Positions 14,517 to 23,198 are shown, numbered from the stretch's first letter. The stretch: DNA of 38,763 nucleotides from an uncultured Ruminococcus sp. (GCA_902793125.1 CADBCC010000013.1:1-38763); one strand, 5' to 3'. The notes: generated from the letters alone by a model not told the origin. Numbers and translations: made by a program.

Positions 14517-15104
14517 ATGGAAACTGAAAATATAAACGGAGCTATTGAGGCGATACTTTTCGCCAACGGTTCTTCGGTTGAACCCGCGAGAATTGCTATC
14601 GCGCTGAAAATTACCGAGTCCGAAGCAAGAGAACATTTAGATGAACTGAAAAATGAATACGAAAACTCCGACAGGGGAATTACTATAATTAAGCTGAAAG
14701 ACAGCTACCAGATGGTGAGCGTAAAGAAGTTTGCCCCCGAAATAAGAACCGTTATGGATTTAAGAAGAAATACTCCGCTGTCCCAGGCGGCGCTTGAGGT
14801 TTTGGCGGTAATCGCTTATAACCAGCCCGTAACAAAGTCATTTGTTGAGCAGATTCGAGGAGTTGACTGCTCGGGTGTAATCGGCTCGCTTACTTCAAAA
14901 GATTTAATCGAGGAAAAAGGACGTCTTGAACTCCCGGGAAGACCGCTTATTTACGGAACTACCGAGAACTTTCTTAGATGTTTTAATGTAAGTTCAATTG
15001 AAGAACTTCCTCCGCTCCCCGAAGATAACGAGGATGAAGAAGAAAGCGGAGACGTTCAGATGACCGTTGAAGAAGTAATTGAGGAAGCTGTAAAAGGTGA
15101 GTAA
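14517..15104 (+). CDS. scpB: Segregation and condensation protein B
   Basis: Winged-helix dimer that binds the ScpA linker in SMC-ScpAB. At 195 residues it has the family signature GAIEAILFANG at the N-terminus, LEVLAVIAYNQPVTKSFVEQIRGVD in the middle and LIEEKGRLELPGRPLIYGTT near the second winged helix (long parts abbreviated in this reading). An acidic tail follows. It sits 139 bases after scpA, an unusually wide gap that holds a conserved hairpin, so the pair may be separately tuned. Confidence 0.96.
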   Translation: METENINGAIEAILFANGSSVEPARIAIALKITESEAREHLDELKNEYENSDRGITIIKLKDSYQMVSVKKFAPEIRTVMDLRRNTPLSQAALEVLAVIAYNQPVTKSFVEQIRGVDCSGVIGSLTSKDLIEEKGRLELPGRPLIYGTTENFLRCFNVSSIEELPPLPEDNEDEEESGDVQMTVEEVIEEAVKGE

Positions 15105-15106
15105 AA

Positions 15107-15778
15107 TTGCTTGCGCTTTATATAATTTTAGGAATACTGCTTTTTCTGTTTTTACTTACGCTTTTTAATATTTATGTTTACGTAATTTATGACAACGAAC
15201 TTTTTCTCACCGTTAAAGTAGCTTTTATAAAGATTAAAATTCTACCGCCCGAAGAGAAAAAGAAAAAGGCTGAGAAAAAACCGAAAAAGGAAAAGAAAAA
15301 GAAAAAAAAGAAGAAAAAGAAAAAATCCGATAAAAAACCCGAAAAGGAAAAGCCCAATAAACTTTCAGCGTATTTTAAGCAAAAGGGCGTTTCGGGAATT
15401 TTGAATATCGTAAAACGCGTCTCGAAGCTTGCCGTGGGAGTTTTAAAAGATTTGTTTAAAAAAATCACGGTTGAAAAGCTGAAAGTCGAGATTAAAATCG
15501 CGGGGGAAACCGCTGAGGATACCGCCGTGCATTACGGGGAAGTCTGTTCGGTATTCTTTCCGGCGCTGAGACTTATTACCGAAATTGTAAAAGTAAAAAT
15601 CTACGACGTTAACGTAACCCCCGATTTTACCGACGGCGCGAAAAGCGACGCGAAAGCGGACGTTACGGCAAAAATAAGAATTCTATCCCTGCTTAAAATA
15701 GTTTTCTCAAGAGCGATTGAGATTTTGAGACTCTATCTTAAAGCAAGACCTAAAAAGATAAAAAAAGGTAAAAAATGA
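15107..15778 (+). CDS. DUF2953 domain protein (YtfI-like) with poly-lysine tract
   Basis: A 223-residue membrane-anchored protein, TTG start two bases after the scpB stop. One N-terminal transmembrane helix (YIILGILLFLFLLTLFNIYVYV) is followed by a Lys-rich stretch (about residues 48-85, including a long unbroken lysine run coded by AAA/AAG), then the DUF2953 domain (VEIKIAGETAEDTAVHYGE). DUF2953 genes sit beside ytfJ in spore formers (Bacillus ytfI-ytfJ), as here. A forespore role is inferred from this linkage only. The A-rich lysine tract is prone to slippage. Confidence 0.87.
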   Translation: MLALYIILGILLFLFLLTLFNIYVYVIYDNELFLTVKVAFIKIKILPPEEKKKKAEKKPKKEKKKKKKKKKKKSDKKPEKEKPNKLSAYFKQKGVSGILNIVKRVSKLAVGVLKDLFKKITVEKLKVEIKIAGETAEDTAVHYGEVCSVFFPALRLITEIVKVKIYDVNVTPDFTDGAKSDAKADVTAKIRILSLLKIVFSRAIEILRLYLKARPKKIKKGKK

Positions 15779-15794
15779 GATAAGGAGATAAATT

Positions 15795-16223
15795 ATGGAC
15801 CATCCAATTAACGGCTTAATGGACACAACGATGGAAAAAATTAAAGAGATGGTGGATGTTAATACCATTATCGGCGACCCGATTACTTCGCCCGACGGTA
15901 CTATCATCATTCCTGTTTCCAAAGTTAGTTACGGATTCGCCTCCGGCGGTTCGGATTTCCCGACAAAAAAGGAAAGCAAGGACTGTTTCGGCGGAGGAAG
16001 CGGCGCGGGTATTACTATCCAGCCGATCGCTTTCCTTACTGTTTTCAGAGGCGACGTAAAACTTATCCCCGTTGAAAAATACGAGGGCGCCGCCGACAGA
16101 GTTGTCGGTATGATGCCCGAGCTCGTTGATAAAGTAAGCTCTTTATTTAAGAAAGATAAAAAGAAAAAAGAGCCCGTAGACGTAAATAACGAAGCTGCCG
16201 ATTCTGACGAAGATATTTTTTAA
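15795..16223 (+). CDS. ytfJ: Sporulation protein YtfJ/GerW family
   Basis: A 142-residue member of the GerW/YtfJ family; in Bacillus subtilis the protein is made in the forespore and affects germination. The conserved body is visible: VDVNTIIGDPITSPDGTII, PVSKVSYGFASGGSDF, FGGGSGAGITIQPIAFL and VKLIPVE. The acidic/lysine C-terminal tail is variable in the family. AAGGAG precedes the ATG. Its presence suggests an organism that sporulates or descends from one. Confidence 0.94.
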   Translation: MDHPINGLMDTTMEKIKEMVDVNTIIGDPITSPDGTIIIPVSKVSYGFASGGSDFPTKKESKDCFGGGSGAGITIQPIAFLTVFRGDVKLIPVEKYEGAADRVVGMMPELVDKVSSLFKKDKKKKEPVDVNNEAADSDEDIF

Positions 16224-16320
16224 GCGATAAGCGGTAAGGAATATTTTATTGCAGAGAAATGAAAAAATGTTTCTTACTTCTTAATCCATTCTTTTTTTCA
16301 TATCATCTAACGGTGATATT

Positions 16321-17442
16321 ATGAAAAGGACAGTTGCGATAATTTTAGCTATATTTTTGCTCGGATGTTTTCCGCTGAACACGGGAGCGCTTAGCGTTTT
16401 TGCCCAGTCCGCCGTGCTTTACTGTGTGGATAACGGCAAGGTTTATTTTTCTAAAAACGAAAATAAACGCATGCGACCGGCGAGTACAACAAAAATTCTG
16501 ACCGCTTTAATTACCCTCGAGTTTGCTCAGAAGAATAACAGGAAGGTGCGCTTTACCGAAGATATGATTTGTGAGGGCAGCAGTATGTACCTGAAAGCGG
16601 GAGAAGTTGTAACCCTGCGTGATTTGGCTGTAGGGATGATGATGTGTTCGGGAAACGACGCTGCTAAGGCGGCGGCTCTTTCAATCGCGGGAAGCGAAGA
16701 AAAGTTTTCGGAGCTTATGAACGCGCGCGCCCGAAAAATCGGAATGAAAAATACAAATTTTGTAACTGTGAGCGGACTTGATGATGAAAACCACTATACC
16801 ACCGCTTACGATATGGCGCTTTTAATGAGCGAAGCTTTAAAGAATTCCGATTTTAAAAAACTGACCTGCAAAAAAAGCGAAACGGTAAGGTTTATAAATC
16901 CCGATAATAAAATCACAACTTACGCAAACCACAACCGTATGTTGTCGCTGAACAGATATTGTATAGGCGGAAAAACGGGATTCACAAAAGCCTCGGGAAG
17001 ATGTCTTGTTACAGCCGCGAAAAAGGACGGATTAACCTTTGTGTGCGTTACTCTGAACGATAAGCGCGACTGGTACGACCATAATTTATTGTACAGTTAC
17101 GGCTTTGAGAATTACCGTATGAAAACTTTGTGCGGTGCTGACTTTATCCTTGACGTCGATACTGTAGGCGGAGAAAAAAGCAAAACCGCTTTATGCGCCG
17201 AAAACGAGATTAAAACCGTCGTAAGCGCAGAAGATTATAACAAGATTAAAAGTAAATTTTACATAGATAATTTTTTATACGCCCCGCAAAAATCGGGAGA
17301 AAAAGCGGGAAGTATATATTACTTTTTAAACAGTAAAAAAATCGCCTCGGCAAAACTTATAGTCGCGGAGGATAATAATTCTGTAAAAGAAAATAAAAGT
17401 ATATGGGAAAATATAAAAGGATTTTTTAATAATGCGTTCTAA
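16321..17442 (+). CDS. D-alanyl-D-alanine carboxypeptidase (PBP5-type, DacB/DacF-like)
   Basis: A secreted serine peptidase S11 that removes the terminal D-Ala from peptidoglycan stem peptides. 373 residues with a signal peptide (cleavage near TGALS or VFAQS). The penicillin-binding motifs are in order: S55-TT-K58 in RPASTTKIL, SGN at 110-112, and KTG at 218-220 in GGKTGFTKASG. The C-terminus ends in an amphipathic stretch (SIWENIKGFFNNAF), as in membrane-associated PBP5 enzymes. It lies in the ytfJ-rluB interval, where sporulation-linked dacB is found in other Firmicutes, so a cortex role is possible. Confidence 0.93.
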   Translation: MKRTVAIILAIFLLGCFPLNTGALSVFAQSAVLYCVDNGKVYFSKNENKRMRPASTTKILTALITLEFAQKNNRKVRFTEDMICEGSSMYLKAGEVVTLRDLAVGMMMCSGNDAAKAAALSIAGSEEKFSELMNARARKIGMKNTNFVTVSGLDDENHYTTAYDMALLMSEALKNSDFKKLTCKKSETVRFINPDNKITTYANHNRMLSLNRYCIGGKTGFTKASGRCLVTAAKKDGLTFVCVTLNDKRDWYDHNLLYSYGFENYRMKTLCGADFILDVDTVGGEKSKTALCAENEIKTVVSAEDYNKIKSKFYIDNFLYAPQKSGEKAGSIYYFLNSKKIASAKLIVAEDNNSVKENKSIWENIKGFFNNAF

Positions 17443-18181
17443 AGTCGAAAGATTACAAAAATTTATGGCTGAGTGCGGAGTAGCCTCACGCCGTAAAAGC
17501 GAGGAGCTTATTGAAAGCGGCGTGGTAAAGGTTAACGGAAAAGTCGCGAAAATCGGCGATAAAGTTAACCCCGATACCGATAAGGTCTACGTACGCGGTA
17601 AGCGAATCGTAATTAAGAAAAAAGGCGGTAAACGCTACATAATGCTAAATAAGCCGCGCGGCTTTGTAACGACAATGAGCGATGAGCGGGGAAGAAAATG
17701 CGTCGCTGATTTAATAAAGGATATTCCCGAGCGCGTTTATCCCGTCGGCAGGCTCGACAAAGACAGCGAGGGACTGCTGCTGCTTACAAATGACGGAGAT
17801 TTCGCTAACGTGGTTATGCATCCGAAAAAGGAGATTAATAAGGTTTATCACGTTACGGTAAAACCCGATATGCCCGACGACGCCGCTAAAAAGATTATGG
17901 GCGGAGTTGTAATTGACGGTCGAAAAACCGCTCCCTGTGAGGTAAGAGTTATAAGCAGGGGAGAAGATAAGGCGAATGTCGAAATGGTGCTTCACGAGGG
18001 CAGAAACCGCGAGATTAGAAAGATGTGCGCTCTTTTCGATATTGAAGTTGTACGCCTTAAAAGAATTGCGATAGGCTCCGTGAAAATCGGAAAATTAAAG
18101 AGAGGAATGTGGAGGGATTTAACCGTTGATGAGGTTAAAAAGCTTTCCGCTAATCCAAACCCGTCTAAGTACAGGGTTTAA
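17432..18181 (+). CDS. Pseudouridine synthase, RluB family
   Basis: A 249-residue enzyme of the RsuA/RluB/RluE/RluF family, expected to isomerise a uridine in 23S rRNA. An N-terminal S4 RNA-binding domain (RLQKFMAECGVASRRKSEELI) precedes the catalytic domain with GRLDKDSEGLLLLTNDGDF, which contains the catalytic aspartate, and GRNREIRKMC near the end. It overlaps the carboxypeptidase gene by 11 bases, so the two are translationally coupled. RluB is favoured by length and by linkage to scpB. Confidence 0.93.
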   Translation: MRSKVERLQKFMAECGVASRRKSEELIESGVVKVNGKVAKIGDKVNPDTDKVYVRGKRIVIKKKGGKRYIMLNKPRGFVTTMSDERGRKCVADLIKDIPERVYPVGRLDKDSEGLLLLTNDGDFANVVMHPKKEINKVYHVTVKPDMPDDAAKKIMGGVVIDGRKTAPCEVRVISRGEDKANVEMVLHEGRNREIRKMCALFDIEVVRLKRIAIGSVKIGKLKRGMWRDLTVDEVKKLSANPNPSKYRV

Positions 18182-18216
18182 ATAAAATAAAAGGTAATTG
18201 AAAAGGAGAGATAGAT

Positions 18217-19527
18217 ATGAGTATTGAGAATATTGCTCAGGCTAAGGCTGAAATAGCGCAGACTTCAGCTTACAAAATTCTTGAAGCGTTTTTTGAGGAC
18301 GGACAGTTCACCGAAATCGCTCCGCTTGCTAAAAGCGAGGATACCTACGCTGAAGTTGTAGCGGGATTCGGGCTATTAAACGAGTGTACCGAGGTTTACG
18401 CTTTCGCGCAGAACGCCGATTTATGCGGCGGCGCTATGAGCAAGGCTCAGGCGGCTAAGATTAAAAAAGTTTATGATTTAGCTTTAAAAACAGGTATGCC
18501 GGTTGTAGGTTTTTATAACAGCAAGGGCGGACGCCTTAACGAGGAAAACGCGCTTTTAGCGGGATACGGAGATGTTCTTAACAGCGCGTCTAAGCTTTCG
18601 GGCGTAGTACCTCAGGTTTCCGTAGTGCTCGGCGATTGTATCGGTACAGGCGCTCTTAACGCTGTTTCCGCTGACTTTGTAATAGCGACTAAGGACAGCA
18701 GACTGTCGCTTGATACAACGGGCGATAATTCTAATATAGAATATAACGCTGAGAACGGTATAGTAAATGTCGTTGCTGAAGATGAGAAAGAGGCTATAGA
18801 GAAGGCTCGTGAGATTTTTATGTATCTTCCCGAGAATAACAGAGCCTATCCTTATGCTATCGAGTGGGCGGAGCCCGGAGAAAGCGATGCTCTAATAAAA
18901 AGGATAGTTGACGAGGGTTCGGTTTATAAGCTTTCGATGGAATACGGCGACAACGCGCGTACGGTATTCGCTTGTCTCGACGGAACTTCTGTCGGAGTTG
19001 TAAATACGCTTGGCGGCAAGCTGTCCGCTGATGACGCTAATAAAATTGCTAAATTCGTTCGCTTCTGCGACGCGTTCTCAATTCCTGTTCTGACATTTGT
19101 AAATACCGAAGGCTTTGAGGATATTAAGTCCGCTGTAAAGGTAAGCTCAGCTTACGGCGAGGCAACTACGGCGATGGCTTCCGTAATTACAGGAAGCGCT
19201 TACGGCGCGGCTTATATCGCTTTAGCGGGTACAGGCGCGAACGCTGACTTTGTTTACGCGTTGCCCGAGGCGGTTATAAGCCCGGTTAATCCCGAAGCGG
19301 TTGTGCTTATTAATTCTCCTGAAGAATTAAATGTACCCGTAGCGGAACAGGCGGCAGTTGTTGATAAGTACGCTAAAGAAAATCTAAGCGCCGAGAAAGC
19401 CGCCGAAAACGGTTATGTTGACGATGTTCTCGCTGAGGAAGAGCTCAGAGAAGCTTTAAAGAGCGCGAGAAATATTTGGATGTCCAAGAGGGTTGAAACT
19501 CTCCCGAAGAAACACAGTACAATTTAG
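18217..19527 (+). CDS. Acyl-CoA carboxyltransferase-like subunit (transcarboxylase 12S-like)
   Basis: A 436-residue crotonase-fold carboxyltransferase related to propionyl-CoA carboxylase beta and the methylmalonyl-CoA-specific 12S subunit of transcarboxylase. Both halves are seen: LALKTGMPVVGFYNSKGGRL, AGYGDVLNSASKLSGVVPQVS and GDCIGTGALNAVSADFV, then FSIPVLTFVNTEGF and GSAYGAAYIALAGT. It is clearly shorter than the usual 510-520 residues, and the normally invariant SGGAR and GPCAGG loops read SKGGR and GDCIGTG, so substrate or activity may differ. AAAGGAGAG precedes the ATG. It is followed by a biotin carrier and an oxaloacetate/pyruvate carboxyltransferase gene. Confidence 0.85.
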   Translation: MSIENIAQAKAEIAQTSAYKILEAFFEDGQFTEIAPLAKSEDTYAEVVAGFGLLNECTEVYAFAQNADLCGGAMSKAQAAKIKKVYDLALKTGMPVVGFYNSKGGRLNEENALLAGYGDVLNSASKLSGVVPQVSVVLGDCIGTGALNAVSADFVIATKDSRLSLDTTGDNSNIEYNAENGIVNVVAEDEKEAIEKAREIFMYLPENNRAYPYAIEWAEPGESDALIKRIVDEGSVYKLSMEYGDNARTVFACLDGTSVGVVNTLGGKLSADDANKIAKFVRFCDAFSIPVLTFVNTEGFEDIKSAVKVSSAYGEATTAMASVITGSAYGAAYIALAGTGANADFVYALPEAVISPVNPEAVVLINSPEELNVPVAEQAAVVDKYAKENLSAEKAAENGYVDDVLAEEELREALKSARNIWMSKRVETLPKKHSTI

Positions 19528-19600
19528 TTAATAGTTAAAACTACATAGATGAACTTGTACTCCATATCAAAAACTTAATGATACGGAGAATATCAATATA

Positions 19601-19734
19601 AAGAAAGGAGCGTCCACACATAAAACTATAACGCAGAACCTATATAATGTATCCAAAACCTGACAGAGAAACTAAGGTTAGGGGGATATGAATTTTAGAT
19701 AGGTAATGCACGGACTGATGTGGACAATAAAAAA
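19601..19734 (+). repeat. Leader repeat copy B, upstream of the biotin carrier gene
   Basis: Second copy of the leader element. AAGAAAGGAGCGTCC (19601-19615), AACGCAGAACCTAT (19630-19643), TATCCAAAAC (19650-19659) and GGGATATGA (19683-19691) occur in the same order as in copy A; the last three are at the same mutual spacing (0, 20, 53). GTGGAC at 19720 lies 15 bases before the ATG. GTCCAC (19612-19617) can pair with GTGGAC (19720-19725), closing the element. The inner stem AACC/GGTT is kept with different flanking bases. Confidence 0.7.
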
Positions 19735-20100
19735 ATGAAGAATTTAAGAGTTACAGTTAATGGTACATCGTACGACGTACAGGTAGAAGAATTAGGAGCA
19801 GACGCGGCACCCGCCGCAGCTTCCGCACCCGCAAAGGCAGCTCCCGCAAAGCCCGCTCCAGCTCCGGCTTCATCCGGAAGCGCAGGCGCGGTAAAGGTTA
19901 CGGCTCCTATGCCCGGAACAGTTGTAAGAGTTGAAGTAAGCGCGGGCGACGCGGTAAAATCAGGCCAGGATTTAGTATTTATCGAAGCTATGAAAATGGA
20001 AACTCCTGTAAAAGCCGCTCAGGACGGTACAATCGCTTCTATTGAGGTAAGCTCGGGCGAAAGCGTGGATACAGGTAAGGTTCTCCTTACTATGAACTAA
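19735..20100 (+). CDS. Biotin carboxyl carrier protein (transcarboxylase 1.3S-like)
   Basis: A 121-residue biotinyl carrier. Residues 1-20 (MKNLRVTVNGTSYDVQVEEL) match the oadC/1.3S N-terminus, then an Ala/Pro-rich flexible linker (about 25-48), then a biotinyl domain with the EAMKM site (K87 biotinylated). The size is very close to the 123-residue 1.3S transcarboxylase subunit. I chose the ATG at 19735 instead of the in-frame GTG at 19720: that GTG belongs to the leader repeat, whose other copies have a stop at this point, and the family begins MKxxxVTVNG. It shuttles CO2 between the two flanking carboxyltransferases by inference. Confidence 0.93.
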   Translation: MKNLRVTVNGTSYDVQVEELGADAAPAAASAPAKAAPAKPAPAPASSGSAGAVKVTAPMPGTVVRVEVSAGDAVKSGQDLVFIEAMKMETPVKAAQDGTIASIEVSSGESVDTGKVLLTMN

Positions 20101-20110
20101 GAGGTAGAAA

Positions 20111-21511
20111 ATGGCAAAAAAGATTTTAATTACGGAAACAGCGCTTCGAGACGCTCACCAGTCCTTAATCGCAACTCGAATGACTACCGAGGAAATGCTC
20201 CCCGTACTTCCTTTGCTCGATAAAATCGGCTATCATTCCTTGGAGTGCTGGGGCGGAGCAACTTTCGACAGCTGTCTGAGATTTTTAAACGAGGACCCGT
20301 GGGAAAGACTTCGCACAATAAGAAAAAACTGCCCCAATACTAAGCTGCAAATGCTTTTCAGAGGACAGAATATGCTCGGATACCGCCATTACGCGGACGA
20401 TGTTTTAGATTATTTCGTACAGAAAAGCTGCGCCAACGGTATTGATATTATCCGTATTTTTGACGCGCTTAACGATATTAAGAACCTCCAGAGCGCTATT
20501 AAAGCCGCTAAGAAGGAGGGGGCTCACGCTCAGGTAGCTATAAGCTATACCACAGGTCCCGTATTTACCGAGGAGTATTATATCGACTACGCTAAGCGTA
20601 TCGCGGACGCGGGCGCTGATTCAATCTGTATTAAGGATATGGCGGCGCTTCTTACACCGTATAAAACCTATGATTTGGTTAAGGCGATTAAGTCCGAGGT
20701 TGATTTACCGATTGCGCTCCATACGCACTATACCTCGGGGCTCGGTTCAATGTGTCTGTTAAAGGGTGTTGAAGCGGGAGCTGATATTATAGATACCGCT
20801 ATCTCGCCGATGTCGCAGGGTACATCCCATTCTCCGACTGAATCAATGGTAGCCGCCTTACAGGGTACCGAATACGATACAGGCTTAAACTTAGAAGCAT
20901 TTACCGAAATCCGTTCCTACTTTATGGATTTACGTAAGAAGTATATCGACTCGGGACTTTTAGATACAAAGATACTTACTGCCGATACAAAGGCGCTTCT
21001 CTATCAGGTTCCGGGAGGAATGCTCTCGAACCTTATCTCCCAGCTTAAACAGGCAGGTAAGGAAGACCAGCTTGACGAGTGCTTAGCGGAAGTGCCGAGA
21101 GTCCGCAAGGACGCGGGCTATCCTCCGCTTGTTACTCCGACTTCCCAGATTGTCGGAACACAGGCTGTGTTCAACGTAATCGCGGGCGAGCGTTATAAGA
21201 TGGTAACTAAAGAATTTAAGGGCATTATCGAGGGCAAATACGGCACAACTCCGATGCCTATAGATGATGAGTTCAGAAAGCAGATTATCGGCGATGAAGA
21301 ACCGATTACCTGCCGTCCGGCTGATTTGATTGAGCCCGAACTCGATAAGCTCAGAGCGGAAATCCCGCAGTATATCGAGCAGGACGAGGACGTTCTCTCT
21401 TACGCTCAGTTCCCCGAAGTAGCGACAAAGTTTTTCGAAAAACGCCGTGAAACCAAGGCGGGTATTAACTCCGAACTGGGCGATAAGGAAAATAAAGTTT
21501 ATCCGGTATAA
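20111..21511 (+). CDS. Oxaloacetate decarboxylase alpha / transcarboxylase 5S-like carboxyltransferase
   Basis: A 466-residue TIM-barrel carboxyltransferase that moves carboxyl groups between biotin and pyruvate/oxaloacetate. It has the HMGL-like signature ITETALRDAHQSLIATRM, the metal-site lysine in ICIKDMAALLTP (K175) and metal histidines H204/H206 in IALHTHYTSG; the C-terminal PYC_OADA region has YQVPGGMLSNL and SQIVGTQAVFNV. Unlike full-length OadA it lacks a C-terminal biotin domain, which is encoded separately just upstream. No OadB sodium pump or biotin carboxylase gene is near. It could serve as a soluble oxaloacetate decarboxylase or the 5S part of a transcarboxylase. Confidence 0.93.
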   Translation: MAKKILITETALRDAHQSLIATRMTTEEMLPVLPLLDKIGYHSLECWGGATFDSCLRFLNEDPWERLRTIRKNCPNTKLQMLFRGQNMLGYRHYADDVLDYFVQKSCANGIDIIRIFDALNDIKNLQSAIKAAKKEGAHAQVAISYTTGPVFTEEYYIDYAKRIADAGADSICIKDMAALLTPYKTYDLVKAIKSEVDLPIALHTHYTSGLGSMCLLKGVEAGADIIDTAISPMSQGTSHSPTESMVAALQGTEYDTGLNLEAFTEIRSYFMDLRKKYIDSGLLDTKILTADTKALLYQVPGGMLSNLISQLKQAGKEDQLDECLAEVPRVRKDAGYPPLVTPTSQIVGTQAVFNVIAGERYKMVTKEFKGIIEGKYGTTPMPIDDEFRKQIIGDEEPITCRPADLIEPELDKLRAEIPQYIEQDEDVLSYAQFPEVATKFFEKRRETKAGINSELGDKENKVYPV

Positions 21512-21512
21512 T

Positions 21513-21538
21513 AAAAAGCTCCCGAAAGGGAGCTTTTT
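21513..21538. terminator. Terminator after the carboxyltransferase cluster
   Basis: AAAAGCTCCC (21514-21523) pairs with GGGAGCTTTT around GAAA, ending in a T-run. The symmetric A/T arms let it serve the converging K+ channel gene as well. Confidence 0.92.
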
Positions 21539-21579
21539 CAGTTAACAGTTATCGGTAATTTTATTCGGCTTACCGAATA

Positions 21580-22026
21580 TTATTTTTTCTTATTAAAACT
21601 TTTAACCTTTTCGGATATGGCTTTGAGACGTTCTTCGGACAGGCTCGGGAGATTTTCGAGTTCCTCGAGAAAAGTTGAAATTGTTTCTTTTTCTTTAATA
21701 CGCAGATATTCCGTGTAGTAGCTTACGATTACACCCGGGATAATCGCGACGGCGAGTATTCCCACGATTGTTACCAAAACGGTTACTATTCTTCCGATTA
21801 CGCCGACAGCCGCGTAATCGCCGAATCCGATTGTTGTCGACGCTACAAAGCAGTACCACAGCGCGTTGCCGTAGTCTTTTATATTCGGCTCGAATATTGT
21901 GATGAGAAGCGCTCCCAGACAGAGAGAAATAATATAAGCGATTAATACTTTCCTCATTCCCGTGCGCTTTATAATCAGCATCATTCTTTTTATCGGTCTG
22001 TTTATAGGTTGTTTTGAATTCTTCAT
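21580..22026 (-). CDS. Two-helix potassium channel family protein
   Basis: A 148-residue ion channel subunit: transmembrane helix 1 (VLIAYIISLCLGALLITIF), a pore loop with selectivity filter TIGFGDYAA, transmembrane helix 2 (VLVTIVGILAVAIIPGVIVSYY), then a short cytoplasmic helical tail. There is no RCK or cyclic-nucleotide domain. TxGFGD is the standard variant of TVGYGD, so it is expected to conduct K+ as a tetramer. Its start overlaps the stop of tmcAL by 4 bases, so it is translationally coupled to that gene. Confidence 0.92.
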   Translation of the reverse strand: MKNSKQPINRPIKRMMLIIKRTGMRKVLIAYIISLCLGALLITIFEPNIKDYGNALWYCFVASTTIGFGDYAAVGVIGRIVTVLVTIVGILAVAIIPGVIVSYYTEYLRIKEKETISTFLEELENLPSLSEERLKAISEKVKSFNKKK

Positions 22027-23198
22027 TTTATCCCCTTTATTACTTTTATTGGCCTTATAAAATCTTCACCGCATTTTTTCATTCTATCAGTCGCCAGCGA
22101 ATAAATATCGCTCGCGAGCAAATCTATGTCAAACGTCTTTTTCGCGGTATCGTTAAGTTTTTTGTACCCGTCGGCGACGTTTGTAATAAGCGGAAGCTTT
22201 CCGTTCTTTTTTATTTCGCTTAAAATTTCCGCGCCTTTATCGTTAAAAGCGAGTACCCTTAAATACGCAACCTCCCGCTTCAGTTCATCTTTTGTGATGT
22301 TTAAAAGCGCGCTGATTATAATACGTCTTATCCGCGCTAACGTGTAGCGTTTGGTTTTGATGTTCATCAATATTTCTTCTAAAGAACTATAATTGCGGAA
22401 TGAATTATAAATCCTGTTGTGAAGCCCTTCGCTTACGTCGGGAAGATTTTTTAATTCCTCTTTATTCATCGCCCTGAGTTTGTAAATTATAACTTTCTCA
22501 AGTTTTTTTATATCGGCAGGATTCAAAAAATCGGGGGAGTTTTCGGGAATGTAAGGTTTGCAATCCGCGCCGCTGAGTATCATTTCGCGGATATTTGAGG
22601 CGGATGAAAAATTCTTAATAGTTTTTTCTGAGTCGTGTTCGACTCCCTCGCGCTTAATTACAAGCGGTTTAATATCCGTATCCTTTAAAGCGTTTATGTA
22701 CTCTACCGCTAAAATATTATTCGGTTTTTTGATTATTTCGCCGAGTCTGTCCGAGTAAAGATTTGTAAGCGCAAGCTGTACTGCCTGCGGATAATAATTG
22801 CCGTCTTTCATAAGCCGGTTTAACTCGGCGTTAAAAGCCTCGTTCTCAAAAGCTTTAGAAATTTCTTTAAGAGAATTAAAATCATCATCCTCAACAGAAA
22901 AGCACAGGTATTCGGTGCAATTCAGCGCGCTTGCGATTTCAACTCCCGCTTTAGAAAAATTCTTAGCAGACGAGCAGGCGAAAACCGCAGGCATTTCAAT
23001 AACGAGATCCGCGCCGTTGTTTACGGCGGTTTCAGCACGTGAAAATTTATCGGCAATCGCGACGTCGCCGCGCTGAGTAAAGTTTCCGCTCATAATAGCA
23101 ACTACCGGATTATTCGATTTTTCCTTAATTTTTTCAATCTGAAATCTGTGTCCGTTGTGAAAAGGATTGTACTCACAGATAATAGCGTTAACGCGCAT
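22023..23198 (-). CDS. tmcAL: tRNA(Met) cytidine acetate ligase TmcAL (YlbM)
   Basis: A 391-residue nucleotidyltransferase-fold enzyme that uses acetate and ATP to make N4-acetylcytidine at the wobble position of elongator tRNA-Met. The diagnostic N-terminus includes IICEYNPFHNGHRFQIEKI (HxGH-type nucleotide motif), IMSGNFTQRGDVAIADKF and NGADLVIEMP; SNIREMILSG lies in the middle. The gene is divergent from ackA, whose product makes or uses acetyl phosphate from acetate, and the two are neighbours in many Clostridia. Confidence 0.95.
   Translation of the reverse strand: MRVNAIICEYNPFHNGHRFQIEKIKEKSNNPVVAIMSGNFTQRGDVAIADKFSRAETAVNNGADLVIEMPAVFACSSAKNFSKAGVEIASALNCTEYLCFSVEDDDFNSLKEISKAFENEAFNAELNRLMKDGNYYPQAVQLALTNLYSDRLGEIIKKPNNILAVEYINALKDTDIKPLVIKREGVEHDSEKTIKNFSSASNIREMILSGADCKPYIPENSPDFLNPADIKKLEKVIIYKLRAMNKEELKNLPDVSEGLHNRIYNSFRNYSSLEEILMNIKTKRYTLARIRRIIISALLNITKDELKREVAYLRVLAFNDKGAEILSEIKKNGKLPLITNVADGYKKLNDTAKKTFDIDLLASDIYSLATDRMKKCGEDFIRPIKVIKGIK

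Noticed and set aside
15187-15468. Minus-strand frame rich in phenylalanine
   Set aside because: It is the antisense image of the poly-lysine tract.
19720-19734. GTG start for the biotin carrier protein
   Set aside because: It belongs to the leader repeat, and the family N-terminus starts at the ATG 19735.
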